Below, one piece after another: positions 34,621 through 41,559 of a DNA stretch of 64,000 bases. A program made the translations under genes and the position numbers. Below the pieces are notes generated by a model, which saw nothing but the letters and a program-made list of their open reading frames with translations, was not told the origin of the DNA and did no database searches. Source of the DNA: CALKXV01 sp965228905 (GTDB lineage Bacteria > Pseudomonadota > Alphaproteobacteria > Rhodobacterales > Rhodobacteraceae); NCBI GenBank assembly GCA_965228905.1, contig CBDDII010000003.1, positions 124,001 to 188,000 of the forward strand, in the 5' to 3' direction. The first letter of the stretch is position 1. Each line of letters starts with the position of its first letter.

Positions 34621-34997
34621 GATCTCTCCGGGAAGCACCGTTAATAGACATTGGCTCGGTCATGCACATTTTGATTCAAGCTAAGACCACATTAATACCT
34701 AGCAGGAAGGCCTGGGTTTCTGCAAAGCAACCGTTTGTACATCGCGCAGCATCCGTCAATTTGGGCTCAAACCGGACATAAGTTAAAGCGAAACACAAAC
34801 CGCGTCGGATCGACACGCCGCACCCGGTCTTTCATCCATACTTAACCAACCTTGCCAAAACCCGCCGCCAATCGGCGCCCGTATCGGCCCACCGATCCAC
34901 GCACCGACGTAATACCGACGTTGTGTTTTCGGCCCCTGCGCCCCGTTTCCCCGCATTAACCTCTACCCCGCCGCCACCGTCCCAGCGGCAACACGTG
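34621..34997. other. Intergenic region without recognised gene
   Basis: About 380 bases between the orphan gene and the ccrM terminator. AT-rich in its right-left half nearest the orphan gene, GC-rich near ccrM. I see no open frame with a ribosome site, no tRNA and no strong hairpin. Probably holds the promoter of the orphan gene; some of it may be the scar of the insertion that brought that gene. Confidence 0.4.
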
Positions 34998-35024
34998 AAA
35001 AAAACCCCGCCACATGGGCGGGGT
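34998..35024 (-). terminator. Rho-independent terminator of ccrM
   Basis: Read leftward: stem ACCCCGCC/GGCGGGGT (35004-35011 with 35017-35024), 5-base loop, then T6-7 on the minus strand. It lies about 60 bases after the ccrM stop. Confidence 0.88.
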
Positions 35025-35084
35025 CAGGTGCCGGCCTATGGGCGGCCACAGGCGCGGGCGGTAAGCCTTGAAATAACGTGTTTT

Positions 35085-36182
35085 TCAGTTCATCTCGGAT
35101 CGGATCTGCTGGCGGAACACATCAATCGAAACGGGCTTTCCGTCCCGCTTGATGTGCCAATAAGTCCAGCCGTTGCAGCTTGGCGCACCTTCCAAGGCTG
35201 CCCCTACCTGGTGAATCGACCCTTTGATATCATCGGCCACAAGCGTTCCGTCTGCGCGGACCTTCGCGGCCTTCCCTCTTGGACTGACCAGCGTTTCGCC
35301 TGGCCTCAACATACCACGTTCGACCAACTGGCCAAACGGCACACGGGGTTCTGCACGCTTCGAGGTGGACACCTCCAAAGCCGCCTTGTCAAACTTCCGA
35401 ACCTTCGCCAAACGCCGCTCGGCTACCTCGCGGTAAGCCGCTTCGCGCTCGATCCCGATGAACGACCGGCCCAGCATCTTGGCGACCGAACCCGTTGTTC
35501 CGGTTCCGAAAAACGGATCAAGCACCACGTCGCCCGGATTGGTCGTGCCGACAAGGATACGGTGCAACAGCGCCTGGGGTTTCTGTGTCGGATGCGCCTT
35601 GTCGCCGTTCTTGTCCTTCAGACGCTCGTGCCCGGTGCAGATCGGGATCACCCAATCGCTGCGCATCTGAACGCCCTCGTTCATCGCCTTCAGGGCTTCG
35701 TAGTTGAAAGTGTATTTCGCGCCCTCGTCCTTCGACGCCCAGATCAGCGTCTCGTGCGCATTGGTCAGTCGCTTGCCCCGGAAATTCGGCATCGGGTTCG
35801 ACTTGCGCCAGACCACGTCGTTCAAAATCCAGAACCCCTGGTTCTGCAATTCCGAGCCCAGCCGGAACACGTTGTGATAGCTCCCGATCACCCAGATCGC
35901 GCCATCGGGTTTCAGCAAGCGACGCGCGGCCGCCAGCCAATCCCTGGTGAACCGGTCGTATGCTTTAAGATTGTCAAACTGATCCCAGGCATCATCAACC
36001 GCATCGACCTTGGAATTGTCCGGGCGATGCAGATCGCCGCGCAACTGAAGATTATACGGAGGATCGGCAAAGATCAGATCGACCGAGGCTTCGGGCAAAG
36101 ACCGCATCACCTCGATGCAATCGCCGTCCAATATGGTGTCCAGCGGAAGTTTCTCCGCCGCCTTAGGTGCCTTCGTGACCAT
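35085..36182 (-). CDS. ccrM: CcrM-type DNA adenine methyltransferase (GANTC)
   Basis: Cell-cycle-regulated N6-adenine methylase of 365 residues. Catalytic motif DPPYNLQL (40-47) and SAM motif FFGTGTTG (224-231) in the beta-class order; the C-terminal extension ...SKRAEPRVPFG..., ...CNGWTYWHIK... is the part that separates CcrM from other GANTC enzymes. The start at 36182 has AGAGG five bases before it; an ATG at 36236 has no ribosome site and lies among the GANTC sites. Follows rnhB. Almost certainly essential or important for cell-cycle control, as in Caulobacter. Confidence 0.96.
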   Translation of the reverse strand: MVTKAPKAAEKLPLDTILDGDCIEVMRSLPEASVDLIFADPPYNLQLRGDLHRPDNSKVDAVDDAWDQFDNLKAYDRFTRDWLAAARRLLKPDGAIWVIGSYHNVFRLGSELQNQGFWILNDVVWRKSNPMPNFRGKRLTNAHETLIWASKDEGAKYTFNYEALKAMNEGVQMRSDWVIPICTGHERLKDKNGDKAHPTQKPQALLHRILVGTTNPGDVVLDPFFGTGTTGSVAKMLGRSFIGIEREAAYREVAERRLAKVRKFDKAALEVSTSKRAEPRVPFGQLVERGMLRPGETLVSPRGKAAKVRADGTLVADDIKGSIHQVGAALEGAPSCNGWTYWHIKRDGKPVSIDVFRQQIRSEMN

Positions 36183-36230
36183 TTGTGCCTCTGTCCCGTG
36201 GGCCGTTTGCGACCCGTCTTGTGTTGTCCC

Positions 36231-36275
36231 CAACATGAGTCAGAGGCGATTCGCCGTCAATTTCTTTTTTGAATC
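36231..36275 (-). promoter_or_regulatory. ccrM promoter with three GANTC sites
   Basis: GAGTC (36237-36241), GATTC (36248-36252) and GAATC (36271-36275) in 39 bases, 55-93 bases before the ccrM ATG. On the minus strand TTGACG (36255-36260) could be the -35 and CATGTT (36232-36237) the -10, so two sites fall in or beside the core promoter. Methylation by CcrM could therefore turn off its own gene, as known from Caulobacter. Confidence 0.65.
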
Positions 36276-36297
36276 AGTAGGTTAAGAAAAATGCTTG

Positions 36298-36903
36298 TCA
36301 CAACATGTTGTGGACTGGCTTGAACGAACGTCTATGATGTGGGGTCACACCTAGACGCTCCAGCGCCGCCTTATGGGCCTTCGTCGGGTAACCTGCGTTC
36401 TTCTCCCAGCCATAGCCGGGATACTGTTGCGCCAAATCCACCATGATCCGATCCCGCGTCACCTTGGCAATGATCGAAGCGGCCGCAATCGAAAGGCTCC
36501 GTCCGTCCCCCTTGACCAAGGCCGTCGCCGGACAGACCAGCCCCTTCGGCACCATGTTCCCGTCGATCAGCGCGTGATTCACGCCACGGGGCAACCCCGC
36601 CACGGCCCGCTCCATCGCCAGGTGCGAGGCATAAAGGATGTTCAGCGCGTCGATTTCCTCGACCGAGGCGATGCCGATCCCCACCTCCGCCATCTCGTCG
36701 ATTTCGCCGAACAACCGCTCCCGCGCTTTCAATCCCAACTTCTTGGAATCGTTCAGGCCATCCGGCACCCGCGCCCGGTCCAGCACGACCGCCCCCGCCA
36801 CGACCGGACCAGCCAAAGGCCCCCGCCCTGCCTCGTCGACACCGGCCACGAACCTTAAGCCAAGCCGGTCTTCTTCGCTGAAATCCGGCATCTCCCACGC
36901 CAC
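36298..36903 (-). CDS. rnhB: Ribonuclease HII
   Basis: Removes ribonucleotides from DNA and degrades RNA of RNA/DNA hybrids; 201 residues. Catalytic acids in GVDEAGRGPLAGPV (Asp23, Glu24) and further Asp in ..ALIDGN.. and ..KVTRDR..; the C-terminal ...YPGYGWEKNAGYPTKAHKAAL... is the RNase HII signature. GTG at 36903 or ATG at 36891 are both possible starts. Immediately upstream of ccrM, as in other Rhodobacterales and Caulobacter. Confidence 0.95.
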   Translation of the reverse strand: MAWEMPDFSEEDRLGLRFVAGVDEAGRGPLAGPVVAGAVVLDRARVPDGLNDSKKLGLKARERLFGEIDEMAEVGIGIASVEEIDALNILYASHLAMERAVAGLPRGVNHALIDGNMVPKGLVCPATALVKGDGRSLSIAAASIIAKVTRDRIMVDLAQQYPGYGWEKNAGYPTKAHKAALERLGVTPHHRRSFKPVHNML

Positions 36904-36977
36904 TCCGATACTTACTTCACCGCTTTGATAAATACGCTGGCACGAACCAAAGGGATAGGCACAGACGTTACCGAGAT

Positions 36978-37011
36978 AAAAAAGGCGGCAGCCCCGAACA
37001 AGACCGCCGCC
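36978..37011 (-). terminator. Intrinsic terminator downstream of the secreted-protein gene
   Basis: Read leftward: GGCGGC stem (37006-37011), 16-base loop, GCCGCC (36984-36989), then T6 (36978-36983). It ends the leftward message from the secreted-protein gene about 145 bases after its stop and keeps it apart from rnhB. Confidence 0.65.
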
Positions 37012-37084
37012 AGTGATGCAACAGATTTACCGCTTAACAGGGCACACACTCAAACCGTTACCTTCGGCAACTCGTCAAAGGGTC

Positions 37085-37106
37085 GGGCCAGGGAACCCCC
37101 TGGCCC
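37085..37106. other. Perfect hairpin between rnhB and the secreted-protein gene
   Basis: GGGCCAGGG-aacc-CCCTGGCCC, a 9-base-pair stem with a 4-base loop, 50 bases after the stop of the gene to the right. No T tract. Probably a message-stabilising or attenuating structure upstream of the true terminator. Confidence 0.6.
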
Positions 37107-37155
37107 ACTGGCACGGAGACTGGAGATGTGCGGGATGTCCGTGCCAGTATTTCGT

Positions 37156-37656
37156 TCAGCGGCTGGCCACGCGCCAGCCATCCCGTGCAAGACACCGTGC
37201 GCCATAGACGACCTGAACGCCGCGATTGGTGCGCACCCGCACCTGGCAATCCCTGGGCAGACGCGATGCATGTTGGTAGTTCCGGTTCAGGCACCGGCGC
37301 TCATAGGCCAACCGATCCCGACGGTTCGTATCCACGATCCTCAGACAGCTTTGCGGCAATGCACGTCGCTTGTACTTCTTCTTCGCCGACTGACCGTCCC
37401 GCCAGTCGTTCGGCCGCAGGATCCTGCCTTCGATGGTGCGATTGCTCTGCCAGTTGCCGGAATTGTTTTGCCACTGCACAGCCCTGTCGTTTCTGTCATC
37501 GCGATCCCTCGCTGCCTTGGCGATCAGACCGATCGCGGCAAGCCCAAGCAGCGCCTTGGCAACATCATCTCTGTCTTCAGCGGCGGCTGGCAAAGGCGCC
37601 AGCGACAGGCCAAGCGCGGCAAGTCCGGCAATTGCGATGTTCTTTATGCGGGTCAT
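37156..37656 (-). CDS. Secreted protein of unknown function
   Basis: A 166-residue exported protein. Signal peptide of about 26 residues ending AAA|ED, then a second hydrophobic stretch (KALLGLAAIGLIAKAA) and a very basic body with four Cys (in SCLRIV, RRCLN, DCQVR, ARCLA) that could form two disulfides. Asp/Arg-rich DRDDRNDR after the hydrophobic stretch. I know no family. Divergent from the small secreted protein next to it. Confidence 0.75.
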   Translation of the reverse strand: MTRIKNIAIAGLAALGLSLAPLPAAAEDRDDVAKALLGLAAIGLIAKAARDRDDRNDRAVQWQNNSGNWQSNRTIEGRILRPNDWRDGQSAKKKYKRRALPQSCLRIVDTNRRDRLAYERRCLNRNYQHASRLPRDCQVRVRTNRGVQVVYGARCLARDGWRVASR

Positions 37657-37832
37657 GGGACACCCCCTTGTTTCCAGGATTTTTCAAGTGCGACGCTCGG
37701 GGCGCCTTCGATGCACTCAATCTGGGGGGTTCGGCCCATGACGCTCAATATCGCGCGCCTGATATGGGATAACAGGTGGTAACCCGTGGTGTGTTATTGA
37801 TTTTCCAATAGCAAGCAGACACTCTCGCCCAC

Positions 37833-38126
37833 ATGAAACTGCATTCCAAAATCCTGGCCATCCTGATGTTGGCGTCTCTCGGCTCGCCGCTTCATGCGGC
37901 CTGTTATGCCGACTACAAGGCAAGCCGTGATAATCCGCTTCAGCTCCATTATGGTGTCATGAAAGTCAAAGCCGATCCTTGCACCAAGTCCGACAAGGTC
38001 AGATCGATCGTTGCCAAGCGGTTGGACAAGGCCGGCTGGAAACTGTTGCAAGTCCGTTCGGTCTTCGATGACAGTGGTCTGGACAAAAGGAAAAAGGATG
38101 CAGGAAAGTACTTCCTCCGCTTCTGA
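37833..38126 (+). CDS. Small secreted protein
   Basis: A 97-residue protein with a signal peptide of about 22 residues ending LHA|ACYADYKA. The mature part has two Cys (23 and 50 or nearby), a HYGVMKVKADPC segment and the C-terminal RSVFDDSGLDKRKKDAGKYFLRF. Its overall pattern is familiar from Rhodobacterales hypothetical proteins. Its 3' end overlaps the start of the membrane regulator gene by 29 bases, so the two are co-translated and may work together, for example as sensor partner and receptor. Confidence 0.8.
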   Translation: MKLHSKILAILMLASLGSPLHAACYADYKASRDNPLQLHYGVMKVKADPCTKSDKVRSIVAKRLDKAGWKLLQVRSVFDDSGLDKRKKDAGKYFLRF

Positions 38127-38802
38127 AGCACGCGCGGCCGGAACCCGCGTCGTCGGCTTCGGCATTGCCGCCGTTATCCTGATTCTCGGGCTGGCCGGGG
38201 CGTTTCTTCTGCTCAGCCTGCCCGACGCCAACGCCTTCAACGCGCGGGTCGAACGGCTCTTTGTCGACAACGCCGATCTGACCTCGGAAGCGGAAATCAA
38301 GCTTCTTGAAATCCTCGCCCAATCCGGCACCGCCTTTTCCGAGGTTCTGGCCGGTTATCGCGTGGTGATTTTCGTGTTGCTCCTCTTCGCGACCGGGCTG
38401 TTAATCGCCTGTTTGGTCTTTGTGGTCACCATCATCCTGTTGAACCGTCGCATCGGCGCAATCGAACGTCAGGGCATCCAGGTGTCATCTCTGACCGTGA
38501 ACCGGGAAGAAAATCTGGTGATCCTGAACGACATGGAATTCAAGCTGACCGGCGCTGCGGTCGAAACGATTTCTGTCCTGGCCGAGGCACGCATGGACGG
38601 CGATGTGATGTCCGGGGCCGAGATCGAGGCGATGATTTCGGGCAAACGCCCCGAAGACTGCGAAGAGGCGTCCGGCGCAACGCGAATCAAGCGTCTGCGC
38701 GACGCGCTTGGCAATCAGATTGTGGCGGAACTCCTGATCAAGACCGTCGCCCGCCAGGGCTATGTTCTGGCCATCGACCAGAAAGCTATTCGTGTCGTGT
38801 AG
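38098..38802 (+). CDS. Two-helix membrane protein with C-terminal OmpR-like winged helix
   Basis: A 234-residue protein with TM helices at about 18-41 and 88-115, a 46-residue periplasmic loop between them, and a cytoplasmic C-terminus judged by the Arg-Arg at 117-118. Residues 128-228 read like a Trans_reg_C winged helix: a beta strand start SLTVNREENLVILNDMEFKLT, helices, RIKRLRDALG and the wing IKTVARQGYVL. ToxR/CadC proteins have the DNA-binding domain at the N-terminus, so this is the opposite order. ATG at 38098 has GGAAAAAGG just upstream. Alternative: a membrane protein with an unrelated C-terminal domain. Confidence 0.8.
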   Translation: MQESTSSASEARAAGTRVVGFGIAAVILILGLAGAFLLLSLPDANAFNARVERLFVDNADLTSEAEIKLLEILAQSGTAFSEVLAGYRVVIFVLLLFATGLLIACLVFVVTIILLNRRIGAIERQGIQVSSLTVNREENLVILNDMEFKLTGAAVETISVLAEARMDGDVMSGAEIEAMISGKRPEDCEEASGATRIKRLRDALGNQIVAELLIKTVARQGYVLAIDQKAIRVV

Positions 38803-38806
38803 CTTG

Positions 38807-38824
38807 AATTTATCATGATAAATT
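38807..38824. promoter_or_regulatory. 18-base perfect AT-rich palindrome
   Basis: AATTTATCATGATAAATT, perfectly self-complementary, four bases after the stop of the winged-helix membrane protein. Could be an operator for that protein, a terminator stem without classical T tract, or both. AT-rich sequence continues to its right. Confidence 0.5.
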
Positions 38825-38940
38825 ATTCCAATTTAATCTTGCAAAATCAATATCTTACGTAAACTCCGTTCAAAACTGAGACTTTGAATTGTTTTTTCCC
38901 ACTAATCGACCCGTTAACCTTTTCATACATATAACGGGCC

Positions 38941-39125
38941 GGGTCGCTCAATCATCCCTGAGAGGTTCGGTTCCCTCGGTCGGGTGATTGCGACCCCAGC
39001 AACCGGCCGGGGGATTAACGAGTGTGTACCGGTTCGAGTGTGGTGTGGTGTGTGTGAAAGGTGACGGTGTTTCGACACCAGATGTCGTGGGGCTCGGTCC
39101 CGGTACGGGGGAACGGACCGACCCC
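38941..39125. ncRNA. Candidate structured RNA: three strong stem-loops
   Basis: No coding frame is visible here, but the region folds strongly. Stem 1 (38941-38996): GGGTCG/CGACCC, CAATCA/TGATTG, CCC/GGG and GAG-a-GG/CC-CTC around a 7-base loop, about 20 pairs. Stem 2 (39066-39079): GGTGT-ttcg-ACACC. Stem 3 (39089-39125): GGGG-c-TCGGTCC with GGACCGA-CCCC, 11 pairs. A purine/GT-rich single-stranded stretch lies between 1 and 2. An AT-rich leader with CATATAAC just before stem 1 could be a promoter for a rightward transcript. Strand is not certain because stems read on both. Confidence 0.4.
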
Positions 39126-39150
39126 ATTGTAACCACCAGCAATGACGACC

Positions 39151-39621
39151 TCAGTCGTTATTGCCCTCTTGAAGATGCAGCTTCATGTCCACCAGAACCT
39201 GTTGAAGCGCGTTCGTCTCTTCCAACAATCGTTTGGCTTCATTCAACGAGATGTGACCATCCTCGATCGAATGGTTGTATTCCGCCATCAGCGTCGCAAA
39301 ACGCTGCGATAATCGGATCACGTCAGAGTTCAAGCCACCCGGCGCATCCGCGCGCTCGGCCCCACCCTCCAGTTTCAGCCCCTGCAATTCAGCCAGGGCC
39401 TTTGTCACGAATGGAATGCTGGCATGTGTTTCCAGGGCGATGAGCACATTGACAGGAATGAACCGGTCCGTGTTCTCATCGTTGGACGAAGCATAGCGAC
39501 CCAACGTCGCCTTGGATTTTCCGGAAACCTCGCACGCCTTGGCGTAACCCAGATCCTTGATCAACGCCTCGGTATGCCTCTTCAGATAATCACCACGAGC
39601 GCCACGCGCATCGGAGTTCAT
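39151..39621 (-). CDS. Helix-turn-helix protein, CII-like
   Basis: A 156-residue protein whose first half looks like a phage CII-type regulator: HTEALIKDLGYAKACEVSGKSKATLGRYASSNDENTDRFIPVNVLIALETHA. The GKSKATLGRY part would be the recognition helix. The second half is a long amphipathic helix (SHSIEDGHISLNEAKRLLEETNALQQVLVDM) suitable for multimerisation. The neighbours show no phage genes, so it is a chromosomal regulator of unknown target; the structured block just downstream of its stop is one candidate. Confidence 0.7.
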   Translation of the reverse strand: MNSDARGARGDYLKRHTEALIKDLGYAKACEVSGKSKATLGRYASSNDENTDRFIPVNVLIALETHASIPFVTKALAELQGLKLEGGAERADAPGGLNSDVIRLSQRFATLMAEYNHSIEDGHISLNEAKRLLEETNALQQVLVDMKLHLQEGNND

Positions 39622-39742
39622 GTGCTGTCTTCCTCATTTTCACCTTCGCGACCCCATATACTTGAATAGCTTAAACATTTACTTTTGCCTACAAAATTAA
39701 CGCGCGACGGGAATCCGGCGACGTTGCGGGCCAAACAGCCGA

Positions 39743-40762
39743 CTACTTCGGGTCGAAAATGCGCGCGGCCAGGGGCGCGCCGAGGATCACGATGAAGATG
39801 CGCAGCACGTGATGCGCCACCACAAAGGCAACGTCCGCCCCGACGATCAACGCCAGCACCGTCATCTCTGCCTGCCCGCCCGGAGCAAAGGCCAGCAAGG
39901 CTTCCATGCCGGTCGCCAGCCCGAAGTGATAGATACCTTCGACAAAGACAAGCGTCAGCAAAATCAGGATGACGCAAAAGCCGAAACCCGCCACCAGATC
40001 CCGCTTCACCTCGACCATCGTGATCCCGGCGTACTTGCTGCCGATTGTCAGGCCTATAAAAAACTGCGCCGCCCAGATGGCCTCGGCAGGCGGGCGTTGT
40101 TCAAGCCCGCCCAACACCGTGACCACGGCCGTGGCGATTAGCGGACCCAGGATCGACGCTCCGAAAAGCCCGATACGCTTGGCACCCAGCCAACCAACCA
40201 GGGCGCAGGCCACCATGATCGCAAGCTGGCTCATGGGCAACGACGATGCGGGCGCACCCGGCGGATTGGAAAGATCTGCCTGCCAGAATCCCTTCAGGAT
40301 GAAGGGCAGGGCCACGACGATCACCAGCACCCTTGTCGCATGGATCAGCGAAAGCGAACGCACGTTGCCGCCGGATTCTTCGCCAAACATCAGCATGTCC
40401 TGAAGCCCGCCGGGCATGGTCGAATAATAGGCCGTGGCAAAGTCATACCCCCAGACCCGCCGGAAATAGGGTATGCCGACCACGCCAATCGCCACAACCA
40501 TCACGGGCACCAGCAACAGGGTTGGCAACATCGAAGGAAAGGTGACCAGAACGGCGGGCGTCAGGGTCGATCCGACCGCCACGCCAAGCACCGTGCGCAT
40601 GGATTCGTTGACGATACGAATGCCCTTCAGCGGAAGACCGACCAGCGCCGCAACCAGACAGGCCGTAATCGGCCCCAAAAGCCAGGGCAGCGGCAGATCC
40701 AGTGCATGGAAGACCGCGACGCCGATCACGCCGGTTACGAAAGCCGAGACAACGCCGATCAT
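39743..40762 (-). CDS. AbrB-family membrane transporter
   Basis: Integral membrane protein of 339 residues with nine or ten hydrophobic helices of the AbrB family (also annotated as putative ammonia monooxygenase). Two half repeats are visible: PWLLGPITACLVAAL... and ...FGASILGPLIATAVV..., each with a Gly-Pro motif, plus the STMPGGLQDML and APGGQAEMT turns. Substrate unknown. Translated after the GntR gene (ATGA overlap), so regulator and transporter are one unit. Confidence 0.85.
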   Translation of the reverse strand: MIGVVSAFVTGVIGVAVFHALDLPLPWLLGPITACLVAALVGLPLKGIRIVNESMRTVLGVAVGSTLTPAVLVTFPSMLPTLLLVPVMVVAIGVVGIPYFRRVWGYDFATAYYSTMPGGLQDMLMFGEESGGNVRSLSLIHATRVLVIVVALPFILKGFWQADLSNPPGAPASSLPMSQLAIMVACALVGWLGAKRIGLFGASILGPLIATAVVTVLGGLEQRPPAEAIWAAQFFIGLTIGSKYAGITMVEVKRDLVAGFGFCVILILLTLVFVEGIYHFGLATGMEALLAFAPGGQAEMTVLALIVGADVAFVVAHHVLRIFIVILGAPLAARIFDPK

Positions 40763-41400
40763 GTCTGCATCGCCCGTATCCGGTAACGCATCGAGGTTTG
40801 CAGATGCGCTTGGGCAGCATCCCCGGCAGCATCCCTGTCTCTTGCCCGAAGGGCCGCGATGATGTCCCTGTGCTGCCCCATCACCACATCGACACGGTCG
40901 TCATCGGAAAACGTCGTCGGCCCCACCAGCAGCAACGAGTTGTTCAACGCCCGCGCTGACAGCATCAGGAACCGGTTGCGCGCCGCAAGGTACAGCCCCC
41001 GGTGAAACCGCTGATTGATGGCCGCAGCCATGGAGGGGTTGTCCTTCTCGCCCCCGAAATCCTCGTTCAACGCCTCCAGCGCATCGAACTCGGCGTCCGA
41101 CCCATGCTGCGACGCCAGCTCCGCCGCCGTGCGTTCCAGCACAATCCGCATCTCGTAAAGCTCGACAACCTCGGCATGTTCCAGCTTGCGAATGACGGCC
41201 CCGATACGCGGACGATGCTCGACGATCCCGTCGGCCTCCAACCGACGCAAGGCTTCGCGCACCGGCGTGCGCGACAGGGACAGGCGTTCCGCCACATCCT
41301 CTTCGCGCAACCGATCACCAGGCATGAAATGGCCCTCGCGGATGGACGAGAGCAGCGCGTCATAGGCGGCTTCGCCGGAAGATTTGGATGGATTGGACAA
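40759..41400 (-). CDS. GntR-family regulator with FCD domain
   Basis: A transcription factor of 213 residues. Winged HTH ...GDRLREEDVAERLSLSRTPVREALRRLEADGIVEHRPRIGAVIRKL, followed by an all-helical FCD ligand domain (YEMRIVLERTAAELA ... FHRGLYLAARNRFL). I chose the TTG at 41400 because AGGGA lies six bases upstream; that ribosome site is inside the operator. A TTG at 41421 opens the frame earlier but would translate the operator. Together with the AbrB gene it forms an autoregulated unit. Confidence 0.88.
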   Translation of the reverse strand: MSNPSKSSGEAAYDALLSSIREGHFMPGDRLREEDVAERLSLSRTPVREALRRLEADGIVEHRPRIGAVIRKLEHAEVVELYEMRIVLERTAAELASQHGSDAEFDALEALNEDFGGEKDNPSMAAAINQRFHRGLYLAARNRFLMLSARALNNSLLLVGPTTFSDDDRVDVVMGQHRDIIAALRARDRDAAGDAAQAHLQTSMRYRIRAMQT

Positions 41401-41401
41401 T

Positions 41402-41421
41402 TTGTATCCCTTTGGATACAA
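41402..41421. promoter_or_regulatory. GntR operator (8-4-8 palindrome)
   Basis: TTGTATCC-CTTT-GGATACAA, perfect. It lies across the translation start of the GntR gene and downstream of a possible leftward promoter (TTGACA, 17 bases, TAGAAG). Its form is typical of FadR-type GntR regulators; it may also control the divergent gamma-glutamyltransferase gene 140 bases away. Confidence 0.75.
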
Positions 41422-41559
41422 TCCTTCTACGAAGAGAATCCGACCCTGTCAATCGCACTGGCATCTACCCCTCGACTTGACACTTTCCGCACAAGACGGC
41501 CCTGTCGCGATCAAAGACACACGACGGCCAAAGACCGAACCACCGACACGAGGACGCCC

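Noticed and set aside
36182..36236. Earlier ATG of ccrM at 36236
   Set aside because: No ribosome site, and it would place the GANTC cluster right at the start; the ATG at 36182 has AGAGG and fits the family N-terminus.
36299..36312. Palindrome CACAACATGTTGTG at the end of rnhB
   Set aside because: Perfect over 14 bases but inside the last codons of rnhB and without T tract; probably coding coincidence.
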